The notes beneath the pieces were generated by a model. It searched no databases, was not told where the DNA came from, and saw only the letters and a program-made list of their open reading frames with translations. From Fasciola hepatica (taxonomy: Eukaryota > Platyhelminthes > Trematoda > Plagiorchiida > Fasciolidae): DNA of 64,000 nt. The stretch is taken from contig CANUEZ040000164.1 of the NCBI GenBank assembly GCA_948099385.1, forward strand, positions 262,501-326,500. The letters run 5' to 3'. Position 1 is the first letter of the stretch. Every line of letters begins with the position of its first letter. Position numbers and translations under genes: made by a program. Shown here in pieces: positions 45,536 to 58,960 of the stretch.

Positions 45536-48500
45536 TTGCAATTACAATTCTTCGTTTACACGACTCCAATTTATTGAAGATGATTGAAACAGAAACTTCC
45601 ACTGGAGATGATGCCGACGTTGTATTTCTAACTTGGGTTCATTCAATTTTAAAACCCTCTCCACATGCCTCAGTAAATATAAACCCATCCACGCGATATG
45701 TGATTTCAGCGAGTGGTAATGGCGGGAAGTGTATCCAAAATACCGTTATGTTTGTTCAGTGATAGAAGTTCGTCGTTGATGCTAATATGAGGGTAAAAGT
45801 ATGAAAAGAGAAATCCTGTTCACTCACCTATTCGAGGTGACGGGTCTTGCGAGTGAAAATATTGTCCAAGTAAGTCGTTCACCGTTCTCTGAAGATCAGA
45901 CAGAATTCCATCTAATCTTCGAAGAAAGTTTTCTAAAAGGCGTGAAGAACGTACTTAGATGACTGCATGGCATTCCCAGTGACCAATGTGGAAAAACAGC
46001 ATTTGTGTGTGTCTGAGTAAATTATCTGCGTGACCAAAATATTTTTTCACATACACTTCTTGAATCGAGTTCTTTTCAATCTAATACGTGCTGAGCCATT
46101 TTTCGTACACATCGGTGGAAATTCAGTCGAGTGTGTTACTCACATTCTTCACCAGTTGTGTTTTTCATTTGTGACGGACTATTGTTCGTGCTCAGACTGA
46201 TCATCACAGATGCTCCACTTAAGAACAGTGATTAAAAACTTGTAAGTATTTGCATGTTATTAATTTAAATTTGTTGTCTTGCTTATCATTAGATGATATG
46301 ACAGACAAATATATGTCTGAATAGAAAACAGATTACAGCGAAAACTTGATCTAATCGCTGGCCTAAGTACAGTAGCAATCCATTACTGGAGTTCGTGATT
46401 TCAGATGGAAACATTTCACATTCAGAATAAAACGATTCATGGTATACGATATAGAACTTGTCGGAAATATTGGACTAAAAGAAAGTTATTTCTTTGCAGT
46501 GCTCGTGTTATTATTAGATCAAGCAGGACAGACGAGGGGTACTTAGTTTTGAATAGTGAAAAAACCCTCTTGTGAATCACTCAGAACCCTACTCACGATA
46601 TATTGTATGCATTCCCATATTCAGATAAAGCAAAATCATCCAGGTTCTTGATCATTTACTCAGACGTGAAACTATGCCTTTCATTATTCGTTTCTGTTTT
46701 CTCTAGCATCAAAAGCCTGGTGACTAAATAGAGTCATTGATAATTTTCTTGTGTAACATTCCAAATGGGAGAACAGTTACAGGAAGAAGAAAGAAACGAA
46801 ATGCGAACATGCAATGCATATCTGCAGTTCGATACAGACAAGCTAACTTTTAACCAGCACCTGACTTTAAGTCAAATTCACTCATTAGGGATGGCTGGTC
46901 ATGTGTGTTCGAAATAGAGACAACAACAATTCCGAAATAGGAGTTATCGATGCCATTTTCAAGTAAATAATTGTGCAAAGCCCATGTCACACGGTACGAA
47001 AGACTTGGCCTGTTCGGAGGGAAGGATGGATCTGCCCCTCGAAGATTAGTCTTGCAAAAAGTTCATCAAAGTGAAGAAGTTTTCACAACTTCCACGTAGC
47101 TATGTGAGGTGGAGTGCATTCGTTTCAGCTATCTCGACTGATGACGGTTATTTGACTGGGATGGGACGGAATTCTCTTACCATATGTAGAATAGATCAGG
47201 TTCAGGGTCACTGCGTGACTACTGACTATCGATTTGAGGGGCATGCAAGCATTTTGTCTATGTCATCGCCCTCGTGTGGCAAAAGCAATAAAACGTTACA
47301 TTTTTGACGTCTGTGGAAGAGTAACACCTTGGACATCGATTTGTTTCGGTAACAAAGTAATCTTTAGTACAAATATAATTGTGATGACATATTGCGGAAA
47401 ACCCACTTATTCTAGCCAAATAGTAAGTCTAACGGGTAACAGCTACAGGGTTGACGTCGGTTTCCTCTAATTTGAAAATTTTTTAAACTGACAAATTTGT
47501 CTTACCGTCAGTCAGCAACTTCGCTGCGCATTGTTGAAATTCGACACGAGATGTGGGTGATTAGTGAAAGATACGGGATATGAGGGAAATAAATAGTGAT
47601 GAAACTTTATACAAATTTAACAACTCAATTTGGTTCTGAAATTTTTTGAAAGCAATAAATTCATTATTGCGTGCACATTGATTTAATTTTTTTTAAAAAT
47701 AATGGAAAATACTGTGGGTCACATGGACTCACCGTTCCTTTCAGCTCTCTGAAACTCTTGAGACAGTCTATCCGTATCCATTTTTACCGTGGGGGCGAAC
47801 CCTGGAAATTAAAAAGTATAAACACTATCATCATAAATTGAAGTGGTCGATGATGACATGATTTGTACTCTCCCGGAGTGAATGCTTTGGATGGAAATCT
47901 ACAGGCAAAATAAGTGGGAAGAATTATATTCTTCGCACACATGGTGATCAAAGTGAGGGCAATACTCGAGAAACCATTGACGAGAAGTAGAGGAAAATCC
48001 ATTGATAAAGCAGTCATTTCACTAAGCAGTTATCGTGAAAGAAAGCGAAAAAACTCGCATACTTTCAGGCTTAAAAACATCCTGTGTTCATTCTCAGTGT
48101 ATATGTTATAATCCGTTAAGTCGACCCAATTTCGTTTTCTCACCAAGGCCCACGCTAAATTCATTACTCACAGCAATTGATGTACCTTTCGCAACCAATT
48201 TATTTGCATCAAATAGATCAAAAATGCATCTGCCTAATATTCACTCTCGTTATTAGGATTTAGTTTGGAATAATGCTCTTAAAATGATTTATCAACAAAA
48301 CAAAGCAACTCGAGCTCAAAATCGGTCCGAATCCCAACAATCACCTCAAGTGGGTGTTTGCATTTTGCGTTACACGTGCTCATCCATAGAATCACATATC
48401 GGACAGTGACCTTACATGAAAGCTGGCTGCCGCGTGCATTGATCTTGTCCCATTGCTTTTACACCTTATTATCTTCAGATACCTCGTTGACCTGACCACC

Positions 48501-48639
48501 CAAGCTTAAACCAATTAAGAATATGCTTTCATTTGGCAGCCTCCCATTCACGAAGCGGTTACCGTAACGGTTTGAACAAACCCCATTGGATATTTACCAT
48601 CAAGCTATAACCCACCGTAATGTGAGCCAACAACTGAAC
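45536..48639. other. no recognisable gene, 45536-48639
   Basis: AT-rich sequence with short open stretches on both strands and no family signature. No tRNA or repeat is evident. Confidence 0.45.
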
Positions 48640-49165
48640 GACTAAAGTATTTGTATTGTTTGGTTGTCTATCCTTTAGACTTCATCTCTCACGCATAAAC
48701 ATCATGTCATCCGACAACCTGCATTCGGAATCACCAGAATCGAACTTAGCCCTTATCAGAGCTTAACAGTGGTGCATATCCTCAGCCACGCCTAGGGTTT
48801 GCACCCGGGTGTTTTCAACTCGAAGACCTATGTGTTACCACTTCGCCACCCCGCTCCCGCCCGGGCTCACTTAATACACCAAGTGAAGCTTGTTCAAATG
48901 TCATCCTCTAAGACAGCCAGAAATGCCCGACAGCTTCAAATGGACACACGGTACCTGAACAGTTAACTCCAAGCGAATGCCTCCCATCAAATCAGGTCTT
49001 CTCCACAGGATCCAGCCAAAGTACTCACATTTTTAAAACTGCTTCGTGTTTAGATTCCACGTGGAGTCCAAAGGACAGCCAACAAAACAAAAATTCATCA
49101 ATCCTAAATACTACTCGCAAGCAACGGCGTGATATAATTGTATTCTGCTACGTGTAATTCAAGAA
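48640..49165 (-). mobile_element. tRNA-headed short repeat, family 1 copy S5, full length
   Basis: The longest family-1 copy. On the minus strand the A-box-like GGTGGCGAAGTGGTAAC (48834-48850) and B-box-like GGGTGCAAACCC (48795-48806) precede the ribozyme-like segment and the tail, which reaches about 48655. Upstream of the A box the block extends to about 49060. At 49062-49165 on the + strand lies a sense-oriented tail (GTCCAAAGGACAGCCAAC, then TTCATCAATCC and GCGTGATATAATT). The element therefore begins and ends with inverted copies of the same about 25-base tail sequence. Confidence 0.8.
48731..48776 (-). ncRNA. hammerhead-like motif in S5, decayed
   Basis: Stem I ATGCACCA/TGGTG, CTGTTAA for CTGATGA, stem II GCTC/GGGC (one wobble), TAAG for GAAA, and ATTC where the cleavage side should read AGTC. 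The fold outline persists but the catalytic bases do not. Confidence 0.55.
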
Positions 49166-50999
49166 CCACTGTGAGTACGTCACAGTGATCATCCCAGTTT
49201 ATTCTGTGTAGCTTCCTCTCTGTCTTTAACTCGTAGCCGTGCTCGGCCTTTTATTGCTTCCATCTAGTTTATATCACTTGTCACTGAATTCCTTATTTCA
49301 TGGCAAATTCAACCGATCTCTTTGGTAACACACTTCGGTCTTAACTTCAGCACCATTGTATCTTCCGTTTCAGGGGTGTTTTGTTTTGTACCCCGTGCCG
49401 TGATTTAAACGAACCGAATAGGGCTATCAGGTTGCCGGATGATAAGCACTGACTATGGGTCATAATTCATCACCCCTCATCTTATTTAATTGACAACTCC
49501 TTTTCAGGTGTGGACGAGCTCTTGATCCACAGACCTGAGCTATTTACCCCATTGGATAAGCGATTTATAATGCTGTCATTTATTTATAAAATGCAACCGG
49601 ACTGTATAAAGGTAGTTGTAAGTATTGATTTGTACTTGACTGATTTTCCGAAGGTATGTACACACTAGAAACCTTGCATTTGTTCGAAGGAAGGTTTCGG
49701 GATGGATTTCACTAGAACCGCTCCAATACTGAACCACACTCCAGTAAAGACACATAATATTCCTTGATGCTGCAAGGCTGTGGATATAACTTAGCTTTTT
49801 ACCACAGTACCTTCAGCTTTTGGTCTTCAATATATCTTCTTTCCTAGTTTGGTGTTGTTCGAAAATGTATAACATAAGCTTCTCACCAGTTACGTCAGTA
49901 TCTGCAGGAAACGTAAAAGGCGGATAGGAATAGAAAGGACATATATGTAATACGCCGTCAAAGAAAAGTTTCCATACATGAACACAGAAGTCAGTAGCGT
50001 TAGAATACAAGATGTATTCAGCGCCATTTCGTATCATTTTGCCTAGTGCATACTGCAGTCAAAGTGATCATTTATAAGTGAGAAATGAAACTGTCTCATA
50101 TGTTAACATAACCATCTAACCGACCTACTCTGATGTGTGTGCGCACCATATGTTCATTCGAGCAGGATTATAAGTATGTTCACGGATATGCGCATTCGTA
50201 CATTACCAAGCTCACAAGCACCCATGCGGTAAACCAACCTGTGCTACAATGTAGTGCGTCTCAAAGTTGACATTTTCGGAGGTAATGGCAACACTGATGG
50301 TGTTTGTGAGTTACTGAACACACTGAAAGGTTGTACTATGCCACTTCCCTAACAAATATGAGTTTGTTGCTTCCACTATTATGGATTCAGAAACGAGTCA
50401 AAAATGAATATTGGTCTAGTATTCTGTTTCTTTTATTTCAGGTGAGGACTTGTGCAGACATTTACAAAATGATCCATATTGCATAGAATTCCACAACAAA
50501 GAAAAAAGATGGAAATTTACCATCGGGGACCCTGAGTTCATATTGAGGAATAATTCTTTGAAAATCTCTAACCAACCCTCTTATTGAAGCGAGCATCACA
50601 GGGGCCGTTGGTGGTCGTGCTAGGTAAACAGAGAAACAAAGAAATAGAACCACCGATTGCTTGGAAAATGATTGGTACGCCAAAGTTTGCATATACAATG
50701 AATCATTGATTAGTTCCTTCTTGTCACTATGGCCATTATTACTCAACAACAAAATTTCAGCCAGTCTACAATAACATTATGTGAATCTATCCGTAAATAA
50801 TATCACAAACGACAAGGACTTATTGAATGTATTGTAATAAACCGCTGTTTATTTTTTATACTACAACCACCAACACACAGTTTTCATTTTCAGGCAGACT
50901 ATTCACTCTTTACTTAATTACCCATGCATACGAATACAATCTTTCAATCAACAACTCGCTCACTCGATGAAGCACGCATTTGTCCACCCAGTCATTGAG

Positions 51000-51048
51000 A
51001 AGAGCAGTCAGTCGGCCACCCATTCAGTCCGTCAATCAGTCAACCAAC

Positions 51049-51079
<31 letters not shown>

Positions 51080-51135
51080 CCAATCAGTCAATCAGGTAAT
51101 CATTCGGCCAACCATTTGATCAATCAATCAGTCAC
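51000..51135. repeat. imperfect CAAT/CAGT tetranucleotide repeat
   Basis: A degenerate run of TCAA, TCAG and CCAA units. The core at 51053-51078 is a perfect CAAT repeat and the flanks diverge by single substitutions. Confidence 0.92.
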
Positions 51136-53713
51136 TCGCTAAACTATTCATCTACAGTGTAAAGTCTCTGTCGCTCAAATGTCGGGTTAGTATGATTATT
51201 CACAATAACCCCTTTTCAATATTTGCGTAAATAACTCAGTAACTCGTTTGGCAAATCCTAATTCACACAGTCAACAACTTGTACCCTTAATCTCTGGACC
51301 AGTAAATGAAATAATTATCTTCAGACTGGAAAACCTAGTTTTTTTAAGCGCATTCAGACCAACGATTCTCGTCCCAAATGAAAACCGCATGACAGAGTAG
51401 TGCGTAGAATCCCAATTTCAAAGCAACGAAAATAGACTATTTTTGTTGCGGTTCTCCTGATAAAAATGAATAAATAACGCGATAAACTTGAAATATTCAG
51501 GTGATTATTCCACACAGCGTTTTTCAGAAACACTCCAAAATAGCGCGTCATTATCCTCCCAATTGGGATGAGAGTTTATGATATACTAGGGGTTGAGTAA
51601 ACAACACTAAAATATACCCAGATAGAAACAGCCTGATAGAATGTCGATCGGCTAAGTCGGGTTAGACGCACAGAGTCAATCATATGTCCCAACAGGCACG
51701 CACGTAATCTGGCCAGGGTATCTGTTCATTTGCCGGCAGGTAATCATGCAGCGAAAGAAAACAGAATGCTCGCAAGTGAACTGAGTCAAACAACGAGCTC
51801 TGCGTACGCGTGCGTCAGCTAACCGAAATGCCTGTCGGTTACGGGGCAGACTTAGGCATTGTAGGCGAATACCAATAAAGGAAACGTCGGAGAACATGGG
51901 TTAGTTAGCTAAGCAATTTCTGATACCCTGATCAGGCCGAAAAGTATCGGAAAGTTCTTATGAGCAATAACGAGTAGCGTTGTCTTCAAAACAGACCACA
52001 TCATTCTCAAGCATCATAAACAGATCAGAAGAAATCAGAGGCAAATCACTATTGATCTGATTAGATACCATTCATCCAACAGGTATGTGATTTTATTCAT
52101 TCCAGACGACAAACTGCACGCAACTCCCTCCCTTCGAGAAGAACTGTTTAGGTTTGTGTTTACGCTTACATTAACCTTAGCTATTGGTTCTATTGGTGCA
52201 TGTTCAAACGTTTTGAGACACCGTGTTATTGCTCTCACCAATATGTTTGCCTTTTCTACCAAAAAACTGTGCCTGCATTCGATTGTTGACTACTGGAGAC
52301 CTGTCACCTTTGTTCCGGTGGTCGTTTCATTGCTTGAACTATACTTGTTCCTAAACTGACACGGCGTGCTATTTTCGAATTGTGAATGTTTTATAGATGC
52401 TCCAAAGATCCTTTTTCAGAATGAATATTAACCAATCAGGTCCATTGTGGATGTCGTCACTTCCTAAGTTAAACACTTAACCGAATTCGTGTATGCGTAA
52501 GCGACATCTGCACGGTGTGATTTCCCAGACCACCTAACCGCTTTGAGTCTGTTTTGTGACCCATCCTCCTCTTCTTTAAATGGGGAATCTTTTGATTGTC
52601 CTATGAGCTTATTCATACGGTTGTGTGATTACAAACAGAACTCAATGCACATGACCAAGTTTTGAAACATCCAAACCCTTGATGAATGATGCATGACTGC
52701 TATCGGGACCTGTCCTTTTCACTATTTTTTCCACCTACATTAAGCGACTGTCAACCAGTTATTTAGCGTATTTAATAAAATCAGCAATGATATAACTTTC
52801 AGTCAAAACATGATTTTGCTATGAAGTCATTCTTTTACATTTCGCAGTTTATTGAGGTACTAAGTGAAATTCTTCAAGTTTAAAATGAGTATCGCATTCC
52901 TCGCAAAGGTCTGATCAAATACAAACAAAGATAATGGACTCAGGTTGATTATTCACGAACAAGGAATAAGCCATACCTAAGCCCAGACAAGTTTTGCTAT
53001 TCTGAAACTCTTTCAGCAGATCCAGGGTATGCTGTTCGTGGGAGAGCAATTCAAGCCTGGTTGAAATAGACCAAACCAGATGCTTGCGGATGTAACTCCG
53101 TTCGATTCATAGTCATTTTTCGTATTACTATTAGTAATTTTGGATATGTGCATGAGGTTTGAATTGTCGGCTTTACACTAATTCTTCCCGTCGTTGCTAC
53201 AAAGGGCATATTGAGTCCCTTCGAAGCAAGACAGAAGGGCCCAATTCCATTTTCGTTTGGCGATAAAATTTAGTCACGAACCTTTTTCAATGTATGATGA
53301 AATCAGTTCGACATTATTTACTGGTCTAAATATAACCACTTACAAACTGGCAAGTGAAAAAAACAATTCATGAATTCCGAACAAATAAATTTTACCGCAA
53401 TATTAGAAAGTGCTGTGGGAAAATTCACTAAAACCTAATATCCCAAAACTCCTACATCGGGACTTACCTTGTACGACGACGAGTGAAACGCCATATGTTA
53501 TTAGCATTAGACTTATGGGGAACATTTTATTGAATACTAAACTGCTATTCAAAAAATGATTGCAAGGCTGATTTTTGCATATTTTATATCTTTTCTCAGA
53601 CAGAGACAAGCCTAATTGGTGCGCCGGCATTTAAGATCGTCCAATGAACTAGGATACATACAAAACCGGCGTATGGGTCAATTTCACCAACCGTTAGATA
53701 CTGAGCCTAAACG

Positions 53714-53772
53714 CACGTGCGCATCCTGGTTGGTAATTGGTTCTAGTAAGGTGGCTTTGCCGTGCGCACGTG
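53714..53772. repeat. perfect 10-base inverted repeat
   Basis: CACGTGCGCA at 53714-53723 is matched by its exact reverse complement TGCGCACGTG at 53763-53772, with a 39-base spacer. It stands out as GC-rich in an AT-rich region. No element is recognised around it. Confidence 0.8.
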
Positions 53773-56700
53773 ATCCGTTAGAAATGAGACAGGTTTTCTT
53801 TTTGATTGGAAACATTTCGAGATGACTATCAATTCAGCAACCCGGTTACCACAAGATTCGGAGTACTTTTACTCGTCCACTGCCATCGCTGAAATTCCAT
53901 TTTTAATAGATACATTCCCTCCAAACGGAAATCATGTTGGCTATTTTCAGGAGCTTCCTATTATGATATAGTATGTCAATTTTAACTGAGCACGGGAGAT
54001 TCGAAGAATGCATGAACTCAGCGAGGTTACCGTCTGTCTCTCATTGCCATAAACTCTGATGTGGCGAAATAGCATACTGATTTGTGACTGTAGCAGCTGG
54101 ATAGGAAAATCAACGGTGAAAAAATACCGTGGATTTTATCACGTGATTGGACAAGTTTGTCCATTTAGTTACATAGGGTAATCGTCCAAACACGAAAAAT
54201 ACAAGTTAATTATAATAGATCCAGCTGGATGATCGTGTGTGGCGTTAAAATGGTCGGTCACCAGGATTGAGACAAACGGATAGGTCATTCATGCTGATTG
54301 CAAAGCGCGGGTCCAATGTTTGGGAGTGGTTAGGGTTTTGGCGTTTGTGCAAAGTCTCATGTTTGCTGAGCTGTATATGACTGAGGACTAATACAGAGTT
54401 TTTGCCCAATTAGAATTTGCCTGACTGGTGATCTAATTCTTCTTCTCCTCGGCCTCATCGTTTTGGAACGACTTAGCATCACCTTTTGAAACCACACCAA
54501 AATATATTCGTATTTTCGGTGACGAAATAGTCTGTTTTCTGCCCGTGCAGACGAAATAGCATATATTGATTTACCAAAATGGTCCGTTGTTCATAAAGCG
54601 AACCTACTTTTCTGTATTCTCTATCCCAGTTTGTGACGTAATATCATATTTTCACTATTCATATTTTATCATTTTTGGCAAGAAGGTTTAACTTCGAAAC
54701 AGGTTTCATTCCATCGACTTTCCAACGAAGATGATTCCACCAGAACTCCTGTTCTGATGCTGAGATAGGGTGAAAAAATATGCATTGTAATTTGGTGCAC
54801 ACATCAACGTGGCTGCTCGGGGTTAACGCTCAAATGTTTTGCATGCAATAATTGATCATGCTGTGCGAAAGAGAACCTATTTGTTAAATTTTGTTTCGTA
54901 AAACAAAATACATTATTCCATATTTGCGGATCAACTAATTTTGAATAGTGAAACTCATTGATTTACGGCTGCGAAGACTGACTACTGGCGAAAACGTCAT
55001 CCATAGTTTGAAAAGACCGAAACTGAAGACTGATAAAAAAAGTAAACATTGCACATTTTGTAAAGTTTTGTTTCGGTAAAAAAACTATTGGGTGAGTAAA
55101 CGCAAATGTTTATGTGACTACACTTGAACACGTTTTCAGACACAAAAGTTTGTTTTCTATGATTTGTTATCTGAGTCACATTGACTCAGCTTCGAACCAT
55201 GTGACTGTCACGACCTAGTCGTGCGGACAGACCCATCGATCTAATCCCAGTGCCCTCTCACAAACAGTGCCCAATCCGAATGACCCTTGAACATTTCAAC
55301 CCAACCACTTCACATGTGGTTTGTAAAGACCAGAGAATGAACCATCGACAACAACCATTTTTCTATGAAAACGTGTTCAGCTATCACCGACTGACAACAA
55401 TTACTTCACTTCCGACGCTTGGACGGGGGCAACACAATCTACCCTTCTCATCATTTCCGATATTAGACTTCCTTGTTTCATCATATTTCGTCCATAAAGC
55501 GCAGGCTAATTGATCAGAACTTAGTGGTTTCACAGACTGTTTTACTGAAATCAGGAAATGTACGAAATTCACAATCAAGAATTACTGATGCACTAAGAAT
55601 GGGATCACCGTGTTGTCTATGAAAGGCACTGTTCTAGGTCTAGTTTTACATTAATTTTGCTAGAAGCGAAAATGAAATTAGCAAGTTTCCTACAAAAGGT
55701 TGGTAAAAAACCAGAAATACCCATCCTTCTAAGATTTCAAACAAACCTACTAAGCAGTCTCTTATGTTGGTCCCATCGCAAACAGGGCAGCGAATATATT
55801 TTCGGAGTTTGATGACTTTCGATGGGAAACAAGACGTCAATGTAAAATTCTGTATTTATACATTCCCACTGAGTGTGATTTTGTCAATGTCATGTGACTG
55901 TTCATCGAGTCGTTGACTGTTTCTGGTAAAAAAAGATTACAAATCGTAGGACATCGGTCTCTATCAATACCGCTCTCCATCAGAATCAATTTTTCGATCT
56001 ACTAATGCTGAATAAGCACATCCTTATGAAATCCGTCAAATTTGGGTCATTTTATTGCTGATCATAGACTGAAATACTCAAGGGAAATGTTGCGGTTTTG
56101 CAAAGCTTCCTTCGGGCGTTTCCTTGTGTATTTGAATGACGATAATAAGTAGCCGTAGGTTTGAAAACCAGCTCCTTTATGGGTTATTGTATTGTTTCAG
56201 GTGTAGCTTGCGTTTGTATAGCATTTCAATATGGTATTTGTTGAGGAAAAACCTAGTTCACCATTCTATTGTGGAAATGGATTTACCCGTTAGCATCCTC
56301 GCATGACCTGTTGCAGCATTGGCAGTGAAACTGTGATACAACACCCAGTTACGTTGATGAGATCATTGGTTCTCGTTTCAACTGTTGGTTAGTCTAGTTA
56401 CTGTTCAAAACTGTTGTTAGTTAGTAAGTTGCCGCCCCGCGTGTTTCACATACAAGAAAAATGTAATAATGTGCCACCAACGATAATATCACACATCACC
56501 AATCACGCCAATCATAGATTCTGCTGAGTGTGCATTTTTTAAAATTTACTATGGTGACTCAGTCAGAATTTCATGGAAAGCGACCCGGTACAACTTTCTA
56601 GCCCCTGGTTGGGTGAAATGAGTAATTCAGAATTCCCGTTAAAAGGCACGGTAATATGTTGCTGTGATTGTTTCTCTTTTGATTTACCAGTTATTTCCGT

Positions 56701-58329
56701 GTGTGTGTGTATGCGTGATATTTACATCAATTAGAGCTGCAACAGAGAATCAACGTGCAAACTTCACAGTCTTGACTTCTTTCTACTTCGGGTTGCGCCG
56801 TTTTCGATGGGAGTGACTGCATTACATCCAAGCAGTCTGAGAAGTACGAATATCACATTTATGCACTAGAGTAGATTTAAAACTTGCTAGTGGCTGTGTG
56901 GTTGGTGCGCACGGAGTATATTGCTCCAGTTATTTCAAGAGTCTTCTGATCACATTTGGCGTAACGGGCGTACCGAATGTATGATGAAGTTTATCTGGGT
57001 CTCTGGAAGGGTTACTTTTCGAATCCGTTTCAAAACTGACCAAAAATGCTGAAACTACTGAAAACTCTTATGAGGAGTATCCATACCTGTTCGTTCCTCA
57101 TGAGAACGCGGAGGAACAGGATAACATTATTATTTATAGACTCCAATCACGTATTGAAGGAATGGAGGTTAAGTGGAATTATGAACCATGTTCTTCATCA
57201 ATAGACTTTTGGTTGGCAGATATGATTTTTGTGGTACTCCCACCAAAAGCCTTGCGGATTTGTTCACGAATATGTAGTTTATTTCCTAGATCTCTGAACC
57301 CCAGTACAAGAATGGTATCTTACCTAGGACTTGAAGGAAACTTGTGTTGCCCTTCTTGTGAAATAATGAGAATCGAGTGTTTTTAGCAATAGACTGCAAT
57401 AGACTTCAGCGTGCATCCGCAAACTTCCAAGTGCAATTCTCGCCTGGTTCTACAAGACATCTGGCTACCGCCAATCGGTGATATCGCTGTGGAGGTATGA
57501 CTCCTCTAATCTGTTACGAAAAAAGCTGGACTATTGATTTTTACTATCGTCTTTCAGATATATACGATGTTTTATTGGTGATGAATGCTCATGAACTGTT
57601 TTCGTGATTGCATCACATGCAAACTATAACGGTGACGGTATTTTCCAGTAAAAGACACACCTCATGTGACTAAGCGAATGATACCGGCTGCACTCATTAT
57701 GACCAACCTTTAGTCAGGACTAAACATATTTGCTGAATATTCACCCATCGATGTGCAAAAAGCAAATAACCGACTTGACTTGACTTGAAACAACAGAAGC
57801 GAAAGGATGTACCAGGCTAAAAATCAACGATAACTCCAGATAACTAAATCTGAATGCACTTTCTTTCGCTTTAGACAGCTTTACACTTGGAAAAGATTGT
57901 TTATCCTACATTTCATTGCTCTCGAAACATTAAACTTGCCAGATGGTTTGAAAAAGAATGTCAGCAGTCCATGTGTTTTAATGCCCAACATTATTTATGC
58001 TAGTAATTCCATTTCACTATTATTTTCAAGGTGCGAATTGTCAAGCTCGAAACAGCGTCAAAAACGTGTTTTGTCACCCTACTGTAAGCTTCGCTGACAT
58101 ATCATCACCAGGAAGGAGGTGAACATCATCCCCACGTTAAAACTGGTGTACCCTTGCACGAGTTCCCTATGCAATATCGTCTGATCATATACTACACGAG
58201 TACACATGAAGTAATGACATGATGAAATGATCATAGCAGACATTACTAATCATTGAACTGTATAGGCTTTACTGTAATAAACGACTTGTAATTATTTCTG
58301 TTCGCATGCGGCCGTGTGGTTGATATGTA

Positions 58330-58445
58330 CAGAAAACTTACAGGCGATCAACAGCTTCGGCTCACTGACCTTGGCTTTTAGGTCGAAAACGTCTCGTCAC
58401 CGGTCGAGGTGACGTCCTCAGCGCGCACCTTTTGCCGGGAACTTT
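58330..58445 (+). other. GC-rich hairpin region, possible PLE or ribozyme relic
   Basis: The + strand has a hairpin CGTCACC-GGTCGA-GGTGACG (about 58395-58414). Just before it are GACC and GGTC arms enclosing TTGGCTTTTA, followed by GAAA and ACGTC. The order stem, GAAA, GTC recalls the 3' half of a hammerhead, but the CTGATGA core is incomplete (CTGA only) and stem I does not pair. PLE terminal repeats in other animals can carry hammerheads, so this may be a PLE end, without proof. Confidence 0.3.
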
Positions 58446-58809
58446 GGTTTGCAGATCTGGTATCTTACATAAACGGAACTGTTATGCCTGATGTCCTAGA
58501 TCAGTCAACTCAGTCGATAACTAGCCCCTCTGCCTCGGTCACATTCTCTGTTCAGGGAACAACAAATTGGTAAATCACTACTTTACCTCGATGAATTTGT
58601 GCCAGACAGCCGGTTGTTATTTCATTATTTTACAAACATTTCAACATTCAAGTTAACAGACTAGTGCCACTGAATTGTCAACGTATTGAAATGAACGAAT
58701 AAAGTGGATGGATTTTTGAGAATGAGTTAAATCCAATTTCTGGAATGGTAAAGTCATTCACAGAAATATCTTACTTATTCGAATCCCAATTTTTCCAAGC
58801 AAAGACCTA
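58446..58809. other. no recognisable gene, 58446-58809
   Basis: Nothing recognisable between the hairpin region and the SINE copy. Confidence 0.45.
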
Positions 58810-58960
58810 TGTTTGTCGAATGCCCTAGAGCATTGGGGTACCACCTTAGATGTCATTGGTTTGATTCCTGGTATTACCGGTCTCTATATCACTAGACAGC
58901 AATCCACTGTCACCCAGATTTCAACCACACCTAGCCTATTGTGACCTTATGCGATCTCAT
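58810..58960 (+). mobile_element. tRNA-derived SINE, second family 2 copy
   Basis: The + strand reads a tRNA-like head with CCTAGAGCATTGGGG in the A-box position and the B box TTGGTTTGATTCCTGG (58856-58871). A tail follows that aligns with the minus copy at 19930-20155 (AGACAGCAATCCACTG, then GTGACCTTATGCGATCTC). Two copies that align through both head and tail show this is a dispersed SINE rather than a stray tRNA pseudogene. Confidence 0.65.

Larger units (their letters stand above)
49166..58329. other. no convincing gene, 49166-58329
   Basis: About 9 kb, the largest stretch without a recognised element. It holds a CAAT/TCAG-type tetranucleotide tract (51000-51135) and a short perfect inverted repeat (53714-53772). 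Open stretches such as 52087-52359 and 57162-57386 (plus) show no domain. It could be a long intron or an intergenic region. Confidence 0.45.
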
